From Gambelia wislizenii (taxonomy: Eukaryota; Chordata; Lepidosauria; Squamata; Crotaphytidae): a DNA stretch of 64,000 nt. Position 1 is the stretch's first letter. The number at the start of each line of letters is the position of its first letter. The notes beneath the pieces were generated by a model. It searched no databases and was not told the DNA's origin. It saw only the letters and a list, made by a program, of their open reading frames with translations. The DNA lies in the NCBI GenBank assembly GCA_030847615.1, contig JAUMIR010000001.1, forward strand, positions 32,115,501 through 32,179,500, given 5' to 3'. The translations under genes were made by a program, and so were the position numbers. Shown here piece after piece: positions 43,581 through 54,376 of this stretch.

Positions 43581-43784
43581 ATACAATTCAAGTAGCATGA
43601 GAACAAAATAATCCTTCTGGGAAAATGTGCTAAAATGGGTAGGTTTTCAGCAGGAAACAGAAACCACAAAGCCCAAGTTTATACTGAGATGGTCTATCTG
43701 GCCAGTACTGTCTGCAGGATGGGCAATGTTCAGGGCAGCAGAAGCTATACTGTGTTTTCCTAGAACCTTGAGATCCAGGGCCTT

Positions 43785-44008
43785 TTCATAGTACACAGTT
43801 ATAGTTCTATGATTCCACTTTAACTTCCATGACAACATCCTATGGAATCCTGGGATTTGCAGTTTAGAAGAGGGACACTTAGAATTCTCAGCCAGAGAGC
43901 TCTAGAGGCTCACTAGGCTAACAAACCCCAGTATTCCATAGAATGCAGCCATGGCAGGAAAATTGGAATCATAGTGCTATAACTGTATAGTGTGAAAGGG
44001 GCCCCATT
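43785..44008. mobile_element. Hairpin MITE, copy 1
   Basis: 'atagttctatgattccactt' and 'tcctatggaatcctgggatt' on the left are mirrored by 'aaccccagtattccatagaa' and 'ggaatcatagtgctataact' on the right. Same family as 48541, 49800 and 54105. Superfamily unproven, perhaps hAT. Confidence 0.65.
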
Positions 44009-44209
44009 AACCAGCACTAGGTGCAAAATAGGTTAAGGCACTGAAAATTAAGATGCCTCTCTGAGCACACATCAGCTCAGGAATGTGCTTTCGTTCTAGA
44101 AGAGAGCCCACAGGTCATTTCACACAAAACCCCACTCTTAACCCTACTGCCAACTTTCTTTTTTCAACAATCAATTTTTGGTTGTTGCTCTTGTTAGGTA
44201 ATTCTCAGA

Positions 44210-44530
44210 AAACTGTTGTAGTTTTCAAAGAAATAGCCGTATTAAGTCTCTTACAGCATAAAAAGGAGGAGGGGGGGCGAGAAAAAAAGAAATGTGGTGG
44301 CACCTTTAAGACTAACTGGTTTTATTTTATCATGAGCTTTCATGGCTATAAACCTACTTCTTCAAATGCAGTACCAAGTCCCAGTTATAAAGCATATTTA
44401 TAGAAAAACTTTCAGGTGGTGTGTAGGTAAATTTAATGTTTTTTGCCTAAGAAAGGAAGCAGTTAGATTTGCACAAGACCAGGTCAATCTGGATCTCAGG
44501 GGAAGTTACTTTTCTGTTGCTAATGGAGCT
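44210..44530 (-). repeat. Dispersed repeat R1-related, partial
   Basis: 'ggtggcacctttaagactaa' and 'gctttcatggctataaacct' resemble the stop/seam region of the R1 family. 'ggatctcaggggaagttact' matches 11515-11530. Confidence 0.4.
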
Positions 44531-44550
44531 GAAATGCTATTACCTGTCTT

Positions 44551-44890
44551 TTATTGTTGTTTGTAGAGTACTATTTTTGGGAGGTGATGGTCCTCCATCC
44601 TAGAAATGTGCCCTGCCCAGCGCAGCTGTGTTCTCAATATCATGGCCTCAATGCTGGTGATCCCTGCTTGCTCAAGGACAGCAACATTTGTTACATAGTC
44701 AGTCCAGTGTATATTTAGGATTGTGCATAAACAGCGCTGATGGAAGTGTTCAAGGAGTCGTAAGTGGTGGCGATAGGTGACCCATGTTTCAGACCCATGA
44801 AGGAGAATAGACAGTACAATGGCTCTATACACATTGATTTTTGTGCTTCGCCTCAGGTGTTTATTACTCCAGACTCTTTTATAAAGTATT
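44551..44890 (-). mobile_element. LINE RT C-terminal segment, inverted part
   Basis: The minus-strand frame reads STKINVYRAIVLSILLHGSE, TWVTYRHHLRLLEHFHQRCL, and QLRWAGHISRMEDHHLPKIV, the thumb/C-terminal region of a non-LTR retrotransposon. The clade is not certain. The continuation of the same ORF lies next to it on the opposite strand (44891-45240). Confidence 0.75.
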
Positions 44891-45240
44891 CCAAATGCGC
44901 GTAAGAAGGGCACCCCAAAAAAGCGATACAAGGATTCCCTGAAACAACACCTCAGGCTCAACCAAATTGATCACCAACAGTGGTCCGCCCTGGCCTCACA
45001 TCGGGAGGCATGGAGACACACTATCCACAATGCTGCAGCCTTATTTGAGAACTCACGCCGAACAAGTCTTGAAGAGAAATGATAACGCAGAAAGAATCAC
45101 AACCAGGAAACATCACCCAAGGAGACCTTCTGCTGTGCTTTCTGCAACCAAACTTGTTTATCTCAAGATTCACCTTTTTAGTCATCAGCGCGCTTGCAGA
45201 AAGCACGGGATGAGAACTTCCTGAATCTTTGTTTGCGAAG
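44891..45240 (+). mobile_element. LINE 3' end encoding a zinc-finger-like tail
   Basis: The plus strand reads (with frame breaks) APKKRYKDSLKQHLRLNQID, then EAWRHTIHNAAALFENS, then CAFCN-C ... FSHQRACRKHG, a C2H2-like tail at the end of the ORF. The 53240-53600 copy keeps the frame better. It is the downstream half of the element whose upstream half is inverted at 44551-44890. Confidence 0.75.
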
Positions 45241-45244
45241 AAAA

Positions 45245-45530
45245 GCCAGAGATTGCCCTTTGTCCCTGGTCCCCACATGACCAAGCAGGGGAGTGGCCTT
45301 TGCCTATAATGAGATATCTCCAGAACAACTGAATTACAACAGAAACAACATCTGATACAAACTGTAGGCCTGTGACTCTACACTGTCTTCTCCTTTATAA
45401 TTTTTAAATGTCTTTTGCCTGATGAAGAAGCCAGTGTAGCTTTGAAAGCTTGCATGATGTATTTTGTGCATTTCGGTTGCCCAATATAGGTATCACTCTT
45501 TTGTGGATTTTGTTGTATTTCACTTAGATG
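45245..45530 (+). repeat. Dispersed repeat R1 (plus)
   Basis: 'gatgaagaagccagtgtagc', 'gcttgcatgatgtattttgt' and 'atataggtatcactcttttg'. Immediately follows the LINE end. Confidence 0.6.
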
Positions 45531-46478
45531 CTTGTAATTCTGCATTTAAATTCACTCTGTTCTCCTTACTGCAGAAAACAAAAGGGGCATGTACCTTTTA
45601 AGACCCCATTTACCTTACAAAAGGCCCTAAATTACACACATTATTTATCATGGTGCACCTCCCTCCATGAAATATGTAAAATAATCTGAAAAAACTCAGC
45701 AGAAGAATCCATCAGCAGAAAAAAAGGAGTCATTTGGTCCATCTGGTTATGGCAGAGTGGATGACTGTATGCATCCAGCCAGAAAAGTTCTTCTACTTGT
45801 AAAGCATCACCTTTTACAGTGATGGTGCTAAATAAATAAATAATGCTGCTGCTGCTGATAGACCCAAAACATGTGCTTATCCAGGATTTCTTACCCCAAC
45901 TTGTGTCATTTTATATTTGTTTACAATGAAACTGACTTGTCATTTTAATGTTCATTCTCTTTGTTTGGAAAGATTCTTTTAGAGCTATTTGCTCTCCATT
46001 TCAGTTGTAATCATCCCATATAACTTGGTGCCACCAGCACACCTGGCCTCCTCATTGCTTACCTCAACTCCAGACTATTTATGAACAGGTTAAGAAGCAC
46101 TGCTTCCTCCCAATACAGAGGTTTTGATTGTTTACATGTCTTCATTGCAAGAACTGTTCATTTATTCCCACTCTCTTGAGCATTTCGTCTCCCAGCAAAT
46201 GGCAGCCATTGAAGTAGTGCCAGGATATAGAATTTTACAAGGCAGTGAAATCATGCCATGTGTTTTGCCTTACAGAACATAAATTAGCGAGAGAGGACAT
46301 GCTAAGTAAGTCCCTGCTTTCAATGACGTGTAGTTCTGATTTTATCTCAGATCTAAAGCCAAAACTCCCCAATGCACCAGAAGCCTTCTGGTTAGCCTTG
46401 TCTAACAAAGGAAGAAATAGAGCTAGCAAAGTAAAGAATCATGCAGTTAAAATGTGTGAAGGCTGAGTTATTATACTG

Positions 46479-46534
<56 letters not shown>

Positions 46535-47182
46535 CTTTATATTAAACACTCGGAACTCTTCTTAAGGTAGCCACTGAGGAAAAGAAATATATAATCGCAA
46601 GTCATTGGAGAAAACTATTCATTTTCTCTCAAAAGACAATGGTTTTGAGATCATCCGGTGAATTAGATGAGAATTGGAATAGGTTTCAGACAAGCAAAAA
46701 CTCACAGAATACAATTAACCAATGAACTTCACTACAGTACTGCTAGATGCTAAGATGGCCACTAACATCTTTAAAAATTAATCAGATTAGTTCATACAGA
46801 CTACTAATAGTCATTAACAACTAAAATACAATTGTGGTATAGGAGAGGCAGTTAACCTTTGACTTGCAACAATAAAGCCACATCAGACATGGTAATTTCT
46901 ATGTCTGTGTGCCTAGTTTTTTCTCTCCTACTTTATATTATATCCAGGAATGCATTATCTTTCCTGGGTGGAGAGCACAGGAAAATCAAAAAGTAGCCTC
47001 TCCATTACAAGTGAGGTTTGTTTTCAAAGCACACAGTTTTCGGCTGTGGTGAAGCTGAAGACATGACAATTGTTGTTAAGAGAGGTGGAAAATGATTTAA
47101 GGAGGCATTGATTCTCATGGTGTACACTTATTTTACAAGACAGAACACTGTAAGTGGTTGACAACGTGTTAACTAACTGCCC
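45531..47182. other. Upstream RHOQ intron, no gene seen
   Basis: The main feature is a (CT)n microsatellite at 46482-46532 ending in 'ctggcttta', possibly the tail of a truncated LINE copy. No exon seen. Confidence 0.45.
46482..46532. repeat. (CT)n microsatellite, ~25 units
   Basis: Uninterrupted CT dinucleotides, the longest simple repeat in the window. Confidence 0.95.
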
Positions 47183-47325
47183 TCAACAAGCTGGGTACTC
47201 AACCAACGACCTATGGAAGGATGAAAGACTGAGTGAACCTTGGAGCCCTGTAGGATAGAACTTACAATGTTGTGTCTGAAGTACTGGCATATAACCACTA
47301 CACCACCAGGGCTCCCTGGTGGTGC
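47183..47325 (-). mobile_element. tRNA-derived SINE (minus), 5' part
   Basis: The reverse complement of the 18949 type: 'caccaccagggctccctggt' (head) and 'aagctgggtactcaaccaac' (body). Confidence 0.75.
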
Positions 47326-48540
47326 TGGAGGTGATGATGCAAGTCCTGGTTGTACAGCAGTTGTACATTTTCAGAACTTGCATAAGGAAGCATTTAATGC
47401 CTCCTTACACAAGCTTTCTCATTGTTCACCCATGCACTCTGTGATAACAGAAGCCCAAAATGCTTTTGTATGTATATCAAACCTCTGGAGGAAGAATAAG
47501 AACATCTCTAGTTATCACCACAGGCCAAGGCTGGCCTGAAAACTTGGCAGAATGAGTAGGTCTGCTTCAGATGGCAGGTTCTATGGTTGTGGGGCCCATG
47601 TGGTTTGCCCAGCATTTGCTAAGGTAGCTGGTTTCCCAAAACTACAGAGGTGTATCATCGCCCGTACCCAAGTTCAATTCAACCTCCCAGTCCTGTCAGC
47701 TTTTGTATGTCAAAGGGGTTGGCACCTTATTTATCAAAATAACATGTGTAGAGCTGCCCTGCCCTTCCAAACACATGTCCTTCCAACAGAAGACCATCAG
47801 ATATAACACTGTTCCTCCCTACACGTACAAAGTGTGTTTGTCAGTGAAAGAGAGAGAGAAATAGAGAGAGGGAAGGAGGAAGGAAGAGAAGGAATTAGTA
47901 TAGGATCATAGAATCATAGAGTTAGAAGAGACCACAAGGGCCATCCAGTTCAACCCCCTGCCATGTAGGAACACGCAATCAAATCATTCCCAGCCTCTGT
48001 TTAAAAACCTCCAAAGAATGAGACTCCACCACACTCTGAGGCAGTGTATTCCACTTTCGAACAGCTCTTACTGTCAGGAAGTTCTTCCTAATGTTTAGGT
48101 GGAATCTTTTTTCCTGTAGTTTGAATCCACTGCTCCATGTCTTAGTCTCTGGAGCAGCAGAAAACAAGCTTGCTCCATCCTCAGTATGACATCCCTTCAA
48201 ATATTTAAACACAGCTATCATGTTACCTCTCAATCTTCTCTTCTCCAGACTAAACATGCCCAGCTCCCTAAGCCACTCTTCATAGGGCATGGCTTCCAGA
48301 CCTCCCACCATCCTGGTCACCCTCCTCTGGACACTTTCCAACTTCTCAATATCCTTCCTGAATTGTGGTGTCCAGAACCGGACACAGTATTCCAGGTCTG
48401 ACTAAAGCAGAACAGAGTGGCACTATTACTTCCCTTGATCTAGACAGTATATTCTTATTAATGCAGCCTAGAATCGCATTGGCTTTTTTAGCTGCTGCAT
48501 CACACTGCTGATTCATGTTCAGCTTGTGGTCCACTAAGGA

Positions 48541-48787
48541 CTTTATCAAACTACACTGTTATGGTGCTATTATTCTACTTTAACTCCTATGGCTGCCTCC
48601 TGTGGGATGCTGGGGTTTGTAGTCTAGTAAGACCTCTCTGGCTGAGAGTTTTAAATGCCCTTCCTTAAACTGCAAATCCCAGGATTCCACAAGAGGCAGC
48701 CATAGCAGTTAAAGTGGAATCTCTCTCTCTCTCTCTCTCTCTCTGGCTTTTCTTCGCAAGCACTATAACAGTATAATATGATACTCT
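48541..48787. mobile_element. Hairpin MITE, copy 2, inserted in CR1
   Basis: The arms 'actgttatggtgctattatt' and (inverted) 'cactataacagtataatatg' enclose 'gggatgctggggtttgtagt' / 'ctgcaaatcccaggattcca'. Adjacent CR1 sequence has CTAAG on both sides. The right arm is interrupted at about 48719-48763 by a (TC)n-'ggcttttcttcgcaa' fragment. Confidence 0.75.
48719..48763 (-). mobile_element. Tiny LINE tail inserted in the MITE
   Basis: (TC)n followed by 'ctggcttttcttcgcaa' is the reverse complement of the zinc-finger LINE end at 53595-53625 ('ttgcgaagaaaagccagaga', then GA-rich). A severely 5'-truncated insertion, the innermost layer of three. Confidence 0.65.
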
Positions 48788-49194
48788 CCTAAGACTCCAA
48801 ATCCCTTTCGCATGTAGTGCCATCAAGCCAAATATCACCCATCCTGTATCTGTGCATTTCATTTTTACTGCCCAAGTGTAGTATCCTACATTTCTCCCTG
48901 TTGAAAATCATTTTGTTAGTTTTGGCCCAGCTTTCTAATCTGTTGAAGTCATTTTGGATTCTGATCCTGTCATCTGGGGTATTAGGTACTCCTCCTAATT
49001 TGGTGTCATCTGCAAATTTAATAAGCTGACCCTCTATTCCCTCATCCAAGTCAATGATAAAGATGTTGAATAGCACTGGGCCCAGGACAGAACCAACCCT
49101 GTGGCTCCCCACTAGTCACTTCTTTCCAGGATGAAGAGGAGCCACTAGTGACTACCCTTTGCGTTCGGTCAGTTCGGTCAGGCTGGATATATGC

Positions 49195-49560
49195 CAGCCA
49201 TTCAAGATGTACAAAAACACCTACAATTTTACCAGCCAAGATCCTGCACTGGGAGGTATATATGTCATGCGTATATCTCCTGATGTCCTCCCCCAAAATC
49301 TTGCCTTTTAACCAGGCCAGCTCCCTCAACATGGCCATTTCTGTGTTGTCAAAGATCAGGGGCATGAGTGCTGATGTGTCCAGCTATAACAGGCATCTAC
49401 AGAGACTTTGGGGGGTTCCTTGTGATATCTCTGCAGATGACATCCTTGCAGCATGTCCAACTACAAGAAAATAGTTGGATGCATCCTTGCTCATCCAATA
49501 ACACGGTAGTGGTTGTGCTGGGGGTGGGGTGGGGTGCTGTGCTGCTTACAAGGTGAGTTG
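49195..49560. repeat. Unclassified repeat related to 4800-5590
   Basis: 'atggccatttctgtgttgtc' (49331) is the inverse of 'gacaacacagaaatggccat' (5461). 'gatgtgtccagctataacag' and 'caactacaagaaaatagttg' give a further palindrome. No function recognised. Confidence 0.45.
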
Positions 49561-49799
49561 GGTGAAGATTTTTGGTCACTGCATGTTTGGAACAGAATTC
49601 TGACCTATGCAATGACCATAAAAGTGAGTCATGATAGTGAAAGTTCGATTTACACCACCATAATTTCCTTACAGGATACTAGCCCTTAGTTTTAAAAACT
49701 AATTAACAGTCAGGTTCAATGCAAATCTGTTTATGGCAAAGAACAGGATGGTGGCCACTCCTCAATCCATGTGCAGAAGCCAACTGCATTGGCAGTTAA

Positions 49800-49997
49800 A
49801 TCTTTCACACTGCACACTTATAGCAGTTTGACACCACTTTAATTGCTATGGTTGCATCCTATGGAATCCTGTGGTTTGTAGTTTTTGGAGACCCTAGAGC
49901 TTTGTAGCAGAGAATGTTAAATAGCATGCCCAGGATTCCATAGCATAGAGCTATCAAAGTCACATAATTGTGTAATGTGAAAGAGACCTTACTAGGA
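49800..49997. mobile_element. Hairpin MITE, copy 3
   Basis: 'ccactttaattgctatggtt' and 'atcctatggaatcctgtggt' are mirrored by 'cccaggattccatagcatag'. The outer part 'tctttcacactgcacactta' / 'gtaatgtgaaagaga' also pairs. Confidence 0.6.
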
Positions 49998-50239
49998 CAT
50001 TGGTGATAGGAAAATGTTCTCCACTTTATATGAGGTAGCAACAGGATGCTTTAGACTAGGGTTCTGGCCAGGCTGTATAGCATGCATATCTCTGGCTTTC
50101 AAGACAGGAGAATGGCCAGGAACCCCTTGCCTTCCCCCACCTACGTATTGCCTTAAGCCACTTCATCATAACAGGTCACTTAAAAAAAAGACTAATGGGT
50201 AAACTGTACAATGAGAATAGTGTGCCTCACAATAACAGA

Positions 50240-50412
50240 TGGCTGGTGACCTTGGGCAAGTCACATTCTCTCAGCCTCAGAGGAAGGCAAAGGTAAGCCC
50301 CTTCTCAACAAATCTTGCCAAGAAAACCCAGTGATAAGTTTGTCTTAGGGTCGCCATAAGTCGGAAATGACTTGAAGACACACAACAACAACAACAACAA
50401 CAACAACGACAA
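50240..50412 (+). mobile_element. tRNA-derived SINE, 3' part, (CAA)n tail
   Basis: 'cttgggcaagtcacattctc' to 'gtcgccataagtcggaaatg', then ACAACAAC repeated to 50407. The CpG-retaining tail suggests a younger copy. Confidence 0.8.
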
Positions 50413-50751
50413 CTGCAGCAGAAAACAAGGCATATCAGATGAGTAACAAAACCTTGCAGCATGCAAGTTTCCTCCCAATCTAATGCACTTGACATTTCTA
50501 GAGAGCGGCCAATTTATTCATGCAACAGCATCAAGAGGAAACATTTTACATTGATTTTACCCCTTCAGAGGACAGATAGGAGTTTAAATGCTTCTTCGTG
50601 GAAAAGTGCCATACTCATAGCAAAACACCATGTCAGGGAGAGGTTCGGCTTGCTTCTCCTATGACCCAGGATATCCTGGCTTTTTACATGTAAGGTGGTG
50701 GCAACCATGCCAGTCTTCACCTATAACCTCAATACATAAACCTGATATGTG

Positions 50752-50972
50752 ACTGTGTGTGTGTACCTTCAATTTGCTTCTTGACTTACGGTGACCTCAT
50801 GAATTTCATGTAGTTTTCTTAGGCAAGGAAACCTCAGGGGCGGTTTTGCCAGTTTCCTTCCTCTGAAATATAGCCTACAGCACCTGCTATTCGTTGGCAG
50901 TCCCCTATCTAAGTACTAACCAGGGCTGACCCTACTTAGCTTCCAAGATCAGATGGGATCTGGTACATTTAA
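50752..50972 (-). mobile_element. 5S-rRNA-derived SINE (minus)
   Basis: 'atagcctacagcacctgcta', 'ctaagtactaaccagggctg' and 'cttccaagatcagatgggat' are the reverse complement of the 5S-like head; the Bov-B-like tail is at 50765-50830. Confidence 0.85.
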
Positions 50973-51406
50973 GAATGTAGGCCCTCTCAATGATACATAC
51001 AGATCAGGAAAAGGTTTATCAGTTGATTGTGCTACATGCATGAACTAGACCATGGGACAAAAAACAGGAGGGGAGAATTTACATACCTGAGTGTTCCAAT
51101 CTCACTCAGAAGTGTTCGTGCCAGACCAGCCATTCTCGCTGCTTTCACAAGTTAAATGGCCCGAGTTTTTGCGTGCCGACAATGCACCAAACGGAACTGG
51201 GTGATCTACTGACGGCTTCAGCCGCCAATAAGAAGAAACACCAGCATAATGCTGGTGGAATGCAAAAGGATGATGTCGTCTGATATTGGCGTCCTTTTTC
51301 ATTCTGCTGACGGCACATTAGCTGCATCTGATAATCTCCCAAATCCCAGAATATCCCAGTAGGACTGGAAGAAAACCCCTCTGATTAAGACTTTAGAGAG
51401 TAGAGG
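50973..51406. other. RHOQ intron, CpG-containing, unassigned
   Basis: 51100-51340 has several CpGs and a GC content above its flanks ('tttgcgtgccgacaatgcac', 'gacggcttcagccgccaata'). I recognise no exon or repeat. Confidence 0.35.
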
Positions 51407-51577
51407 CTTGTCTATATGAGGCAATAAAATGTGGATTGATGTGCACTAATGACAGTTTGTAGCTGCGACCATTTGTCTTAACGATTTTTTGGCAAAAGCG
51501 CAGGCATATGAAGCTATCCACTTTTGCTGTCCCAACAGGCAGGCCTGCGAATCAAGATGGGAGCCGTGAGTTAATTA

Positions 51578-52333
51578 CAGTTGCCCCTCCACATTCGCAA
51601 ACTCAGCATTCACGGTTTTAATTATTCGCGGTTTTGGGAGGCCCCCCTGGGCCCCCCCAAAACCGCGAAAAGGGGCCTTCGGAGGCCCCTTGAAAGCCCT
51701 GGGAAGGAGCGGGGAGGGCTGGGGAGGCGTTCACGGGGCCTTTGGAGACCCTCCAGAGGCCCCGTGAAGGCCTGGGGCGGGTGGGGGGAGGCCGCGGAGG
51801 CCTTCACGGAGCCTTCGAAGGCTCCGTGAAGGCCCCGGGGAGGGAGGGTGGAGGGTGGGGGGAGGCCTTCACGGAGCCTTGGAAGGCTCCGTGAAGGCCT
51901 GGGGAGGGTGGGGGAAGGCCCCGGGGAGGGAGGGGGGAGGATGGGGGGAGGCCTTCATGGAGCCTTGGAAGGCTCCGTGAAGGCCTGGGGAGGGTGGGGG
52001 GAGGCCGCGGAGGCCTTCACGGAGCCTTGGAAGGCTCCGTGAAGGCCCCGGGGAGGGAGGGGGGAGGATGGGGGGAGGCCTTCACGGAGCCTTGGAAGGC
52101 TCCGTGAAGGCCTGGGGAGGGTGGGGAGAGGCCGCGGGGGCCTTCACGGAGCCTTCAAAGGCTCCGTGAAGGCCCCGGGGAGGATGGGGGGAGGGTTGCA
52201 GAGGCCTTCACGGAGCCTTGGAAGGCTCCGTGAAGGCCAGGGGAGGGTGGGGGAGGGCAATCAATATTCGCGGTTTTTTGACATTCGCAGGGGTCCGTGG
52301 AACCTAACCCCTGCGAATGTCAAGGGACAACTG
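51578..52333. mobile_element. Expanded Tigger-type MITE with minisatellite core
   Basis: Ends CAGTTGCCCCTCC ... AAGGGACAACTG flanked by TA (51576-51577 and 52334-52335). Both subterminal parts contain 'tattcgcggtttt'. It is three times longer than its relatives because the centre is a G/C-rich tandem array of hairpins. Confidence 0.88.
51798..52236. repeat. Minisatellite of seven perfect or near-perfect hairpins
   Basis: The unit is CCTTCACGGAGCC-TTNRAA-GGCTCCGTGAAGG, starting near 51801, 51866, 51952, 52014, 52079, 52141 and 52204. Units are separated by purine-rich spacers (ggggagggtgggggga type) with unit spacing about 62-86 bp. A more diverged unit lies at about 51730-51765. Each unit is its own reverse complement over about 33 bp. 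Confidence 0.93.
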
Positions 52334-52798
52334 TATTCGTGTTTTTATTTTTACTTTCACCAGTTGCTACCACCAAACAGTTTTTTTAAAAGCACATCTA
52401 AGGTGCAAAAGTGTGATATTCCACCTAAATAAATAAAAGAAAAAAAGGCTGTTTCATCACCTCAGCACATGATTGCTAAAGCGAAAATCCAAGATGGTGG
52501 TTCCGGGTGCCTTTGTGATCAAGCTGTGCCCCCTGCCCACATCCAACCGATCAGGTTTCTACTTCTGCTCTCACGGGGAATGCAAATCAAGGTGAATCAG
52601 TTGTTCCAACAAGCAGGAATGAGCATTTCCCACAGAGCTTTTTTAGAACTTCAGGAAAAGCCACAAAGGCTTTTCCTAGAGTTTATGGTAGATTTGCCCC
52701 CTCCTCCTTCAAAATACCACATACTGATGTGGGATGCCATTAAGGCAGGTTGTATTCTCCTCGAATTCTATGAGGAGTATTTTCACCGTTCTGACAAT

Positions 52799-53177
52799 CC
52801 CTAGCTGCCAGTGTTACCAAACTGAGCTGAATGGAACATGAATACTGTATATCTATGCTTCCATACTGCAAGCTTTATTTATAAGTACACATAGAATATA
52901 CAAGTGGAACCTGAACCAAAATGTTGCAATGTATTCCTGTCAGCTCCAGATATATCCCTCCAGAGACAAGACTCCCTACACTCAACTTTAATCTTCCCAC
53001 CAAGGTTACCATAAGCTATTTGGGGCTTAAGAAGGCCCTGTTCTTCACCTCCTTCCCACTCTGCTTCTCTGCCCCCACCCCTACCCCAAATTCAACAGAT
53101 GTTTTAGCTTTTCATAAGCCTCAGAAGCTTACAAATACTTGTCAGGCTGTTCAGAGGGTATTTTCTTCTTCTTCTAA
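52799..53177. other. RHOQ intron, nothing recognised
   Basis: No gene or clear repeat. Confidence 0.4.
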
Positions 53178-53628
53178 TATTAGAATATTATTTTGGGGAG
53201 GCAATGGTCCTCCATCCTAGAAACATGCCCTGACCAGCGTAAGAGGTTAGCGTAAGAGGTCAGCGTAAGAGGGGCACTCCAAAAAAGCGATACAAGGACT
53301 CCCTGAAACAACACTCAGGCTCGGCCAAACTGATCACCAACAATGGTCCGCCCTGGCCTCACATTGGGAGGCATGGAGACGCACTATCCGCAATGCTGCA
53401 GCCTTATTTGAGAACTCATGCCGAATAAGTCTTGAAGAGAAACGACAACGCAGAAAGAATCACAACCCGGAAACATCACCCAAGGAGGCCTTCTGCTGTG
53501 CTTTCTGCAACCGGACTTGTCTATCTCGGATTGGCCTTTTTAGTCATCAGCGCGCTTACAGAAAGCATGGGATGAGTCCTTCCTGAATCTTCGTTTGCGA
53601 AGAAAAGCCAGAGAGAGATAGAGAGAGA
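53178..53628 (+). mobile_element. Zinc-finger-tailed LINE 3' end with inverted leader
   Basis: 53240-53590 reads KKRYKDSLKQHSGSAKLITN in part, then WRRTIRNAAALFENSCRISL and CAFCN-C ... FSHQRAYRKHG on the plus strand. A 50-bp inverted piece of the upstream ORF (minus: RMEDHCLPK) sits at 53188-53237. A 13-bp unit 'taagaggttagcg' is then tandemly repeated about three times. It ends with a GA-rich tail (53608-53628). Confidence 0.75.
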
Positions 53629-54104
53629 ATATTAGAACCCCTCTGTACACACAGGGTCTTCTGTAAATAAAAGCTACTACATTATATTTAGGTGGTCCAA
53701 ATGTTTTGCTTCCAAATGGGTTGATATCCAAGGCCACTATTACCCAAATCCACAAGATAATGGAACAAGTGAGACTTGCAACAAGATTTACCCCATATTC
53801 TCACCTTCTAGCTGAAGTGTTTCTTTTCAGTGTATCTTCAAGCTGGAGATATCCTCTTCCAGGACACTCCTTATCACCATCCCACCCTGAAGACTCAAAA
53901 TCCATAGCTACTAAACATGCTCAGTCTAATGTTAGGGTTGGCCCTGCTCTGTTTACAGGGGTGCTCTTGTTTTGTGTTTCAATTATTTCATACTACTGGA
54001 AAATAGAGAGGCCCCCAGCCCCACCCCATTCTTATATAGTATCTTCATCCTGTTTCAAAGTACATTTTGACTACTCTGTCAATGACACTCATCATGTGAG
54101 AGTG
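53629..54104. other. RHOQ intron, nothing recognised
   Basis: No gene or clear repeat. Confidence 0.4.
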
Positions 54105-54376
54105 CATCTACACTACAGAGGTGTAGCAGTTTGACACTACTTTTACTTATTAAGGTTCTACCCTACAGAATCCTTGAATCTGTAGTTTGGTGAGGAACTT
54201 AGAATTATGTCTGCTGGAGAGTTGTAGTGTACTCTTTTAAACTAAAACACTTCAGTGCTCTAGCAGAGAATTCTAAGTACCTCACCAAACCGCCAATCCC
54301 AGGATTCCATAGGATGGAGCTTTTAACTGTTAAAATGGTATCAAACTGCAATAACTAGAGTAGATGCACTCACAGT
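54105..54376. mobile_element. Hairpin MITE, copy 4
   Basis: 'gtgcatctacactacagagg' / 'actagagtagatgcac' outer arms, 'agtttgacactacttttact' / 'aaatggtatcaaactgcaat', and 'gaatctgtagtttggtgagg' / 'cctcaccaaaccgccaatcc'. Nearly the whole element folds on itself. Confidence 0.75.

Larger units (their letters stand above)
47901..49190 (-). mobile_element. CR1 LINE 3' half (minus), split by a MITE
   Basis: 47901-48540 carries the 3' tail and ORF2 C-terminus ([40 protein letters not shown]). It resumes at 48788-49190 with the RT palm: TSGEPQG, VLGPVLFNIFIIDLDEGIEG, LIKFADDTKLGG (active-site ADD retained) and TNKMIFNREKCRILHLGSKN. 5' truncated near 49190. Frameshifts are present. Confidence 0.9.
51407..52798 (-). 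mobile_element. Unclassified TIR element, copy 3, interrupted by a MITE
   Basis: Minus orientation: 'cttgtctatatgaggcaata' at one end, 'gtattttcaccgttctgaca' at the other. The interior (52480-52680) is the inverse of 13680-13880, including the 'aaaagccacaaaggctttt' foldback. A Tigger-type MITE with a minisatellite interrupts it at 51578-52333. Confidence 0.65.

Noticed and set aside
51100..51340. CpG-containing segment as a promoter or exon
   Set aside because: CpG density is only modest, and no splice-bounded frame or conserved protein was seen.
51798..52236. CRISPR-like array of palindromic repeats
   Set aside because: Spacers are themselves repetitive and purine-rich, the genome is vertebrate and the array lies in a MITE. 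It is a minisatellite.
51622..52432. Frames of 60-100 codons in the GC-rich array
   Set aside because: Tandem repeats lacking stops; no start context, splice sites or family.
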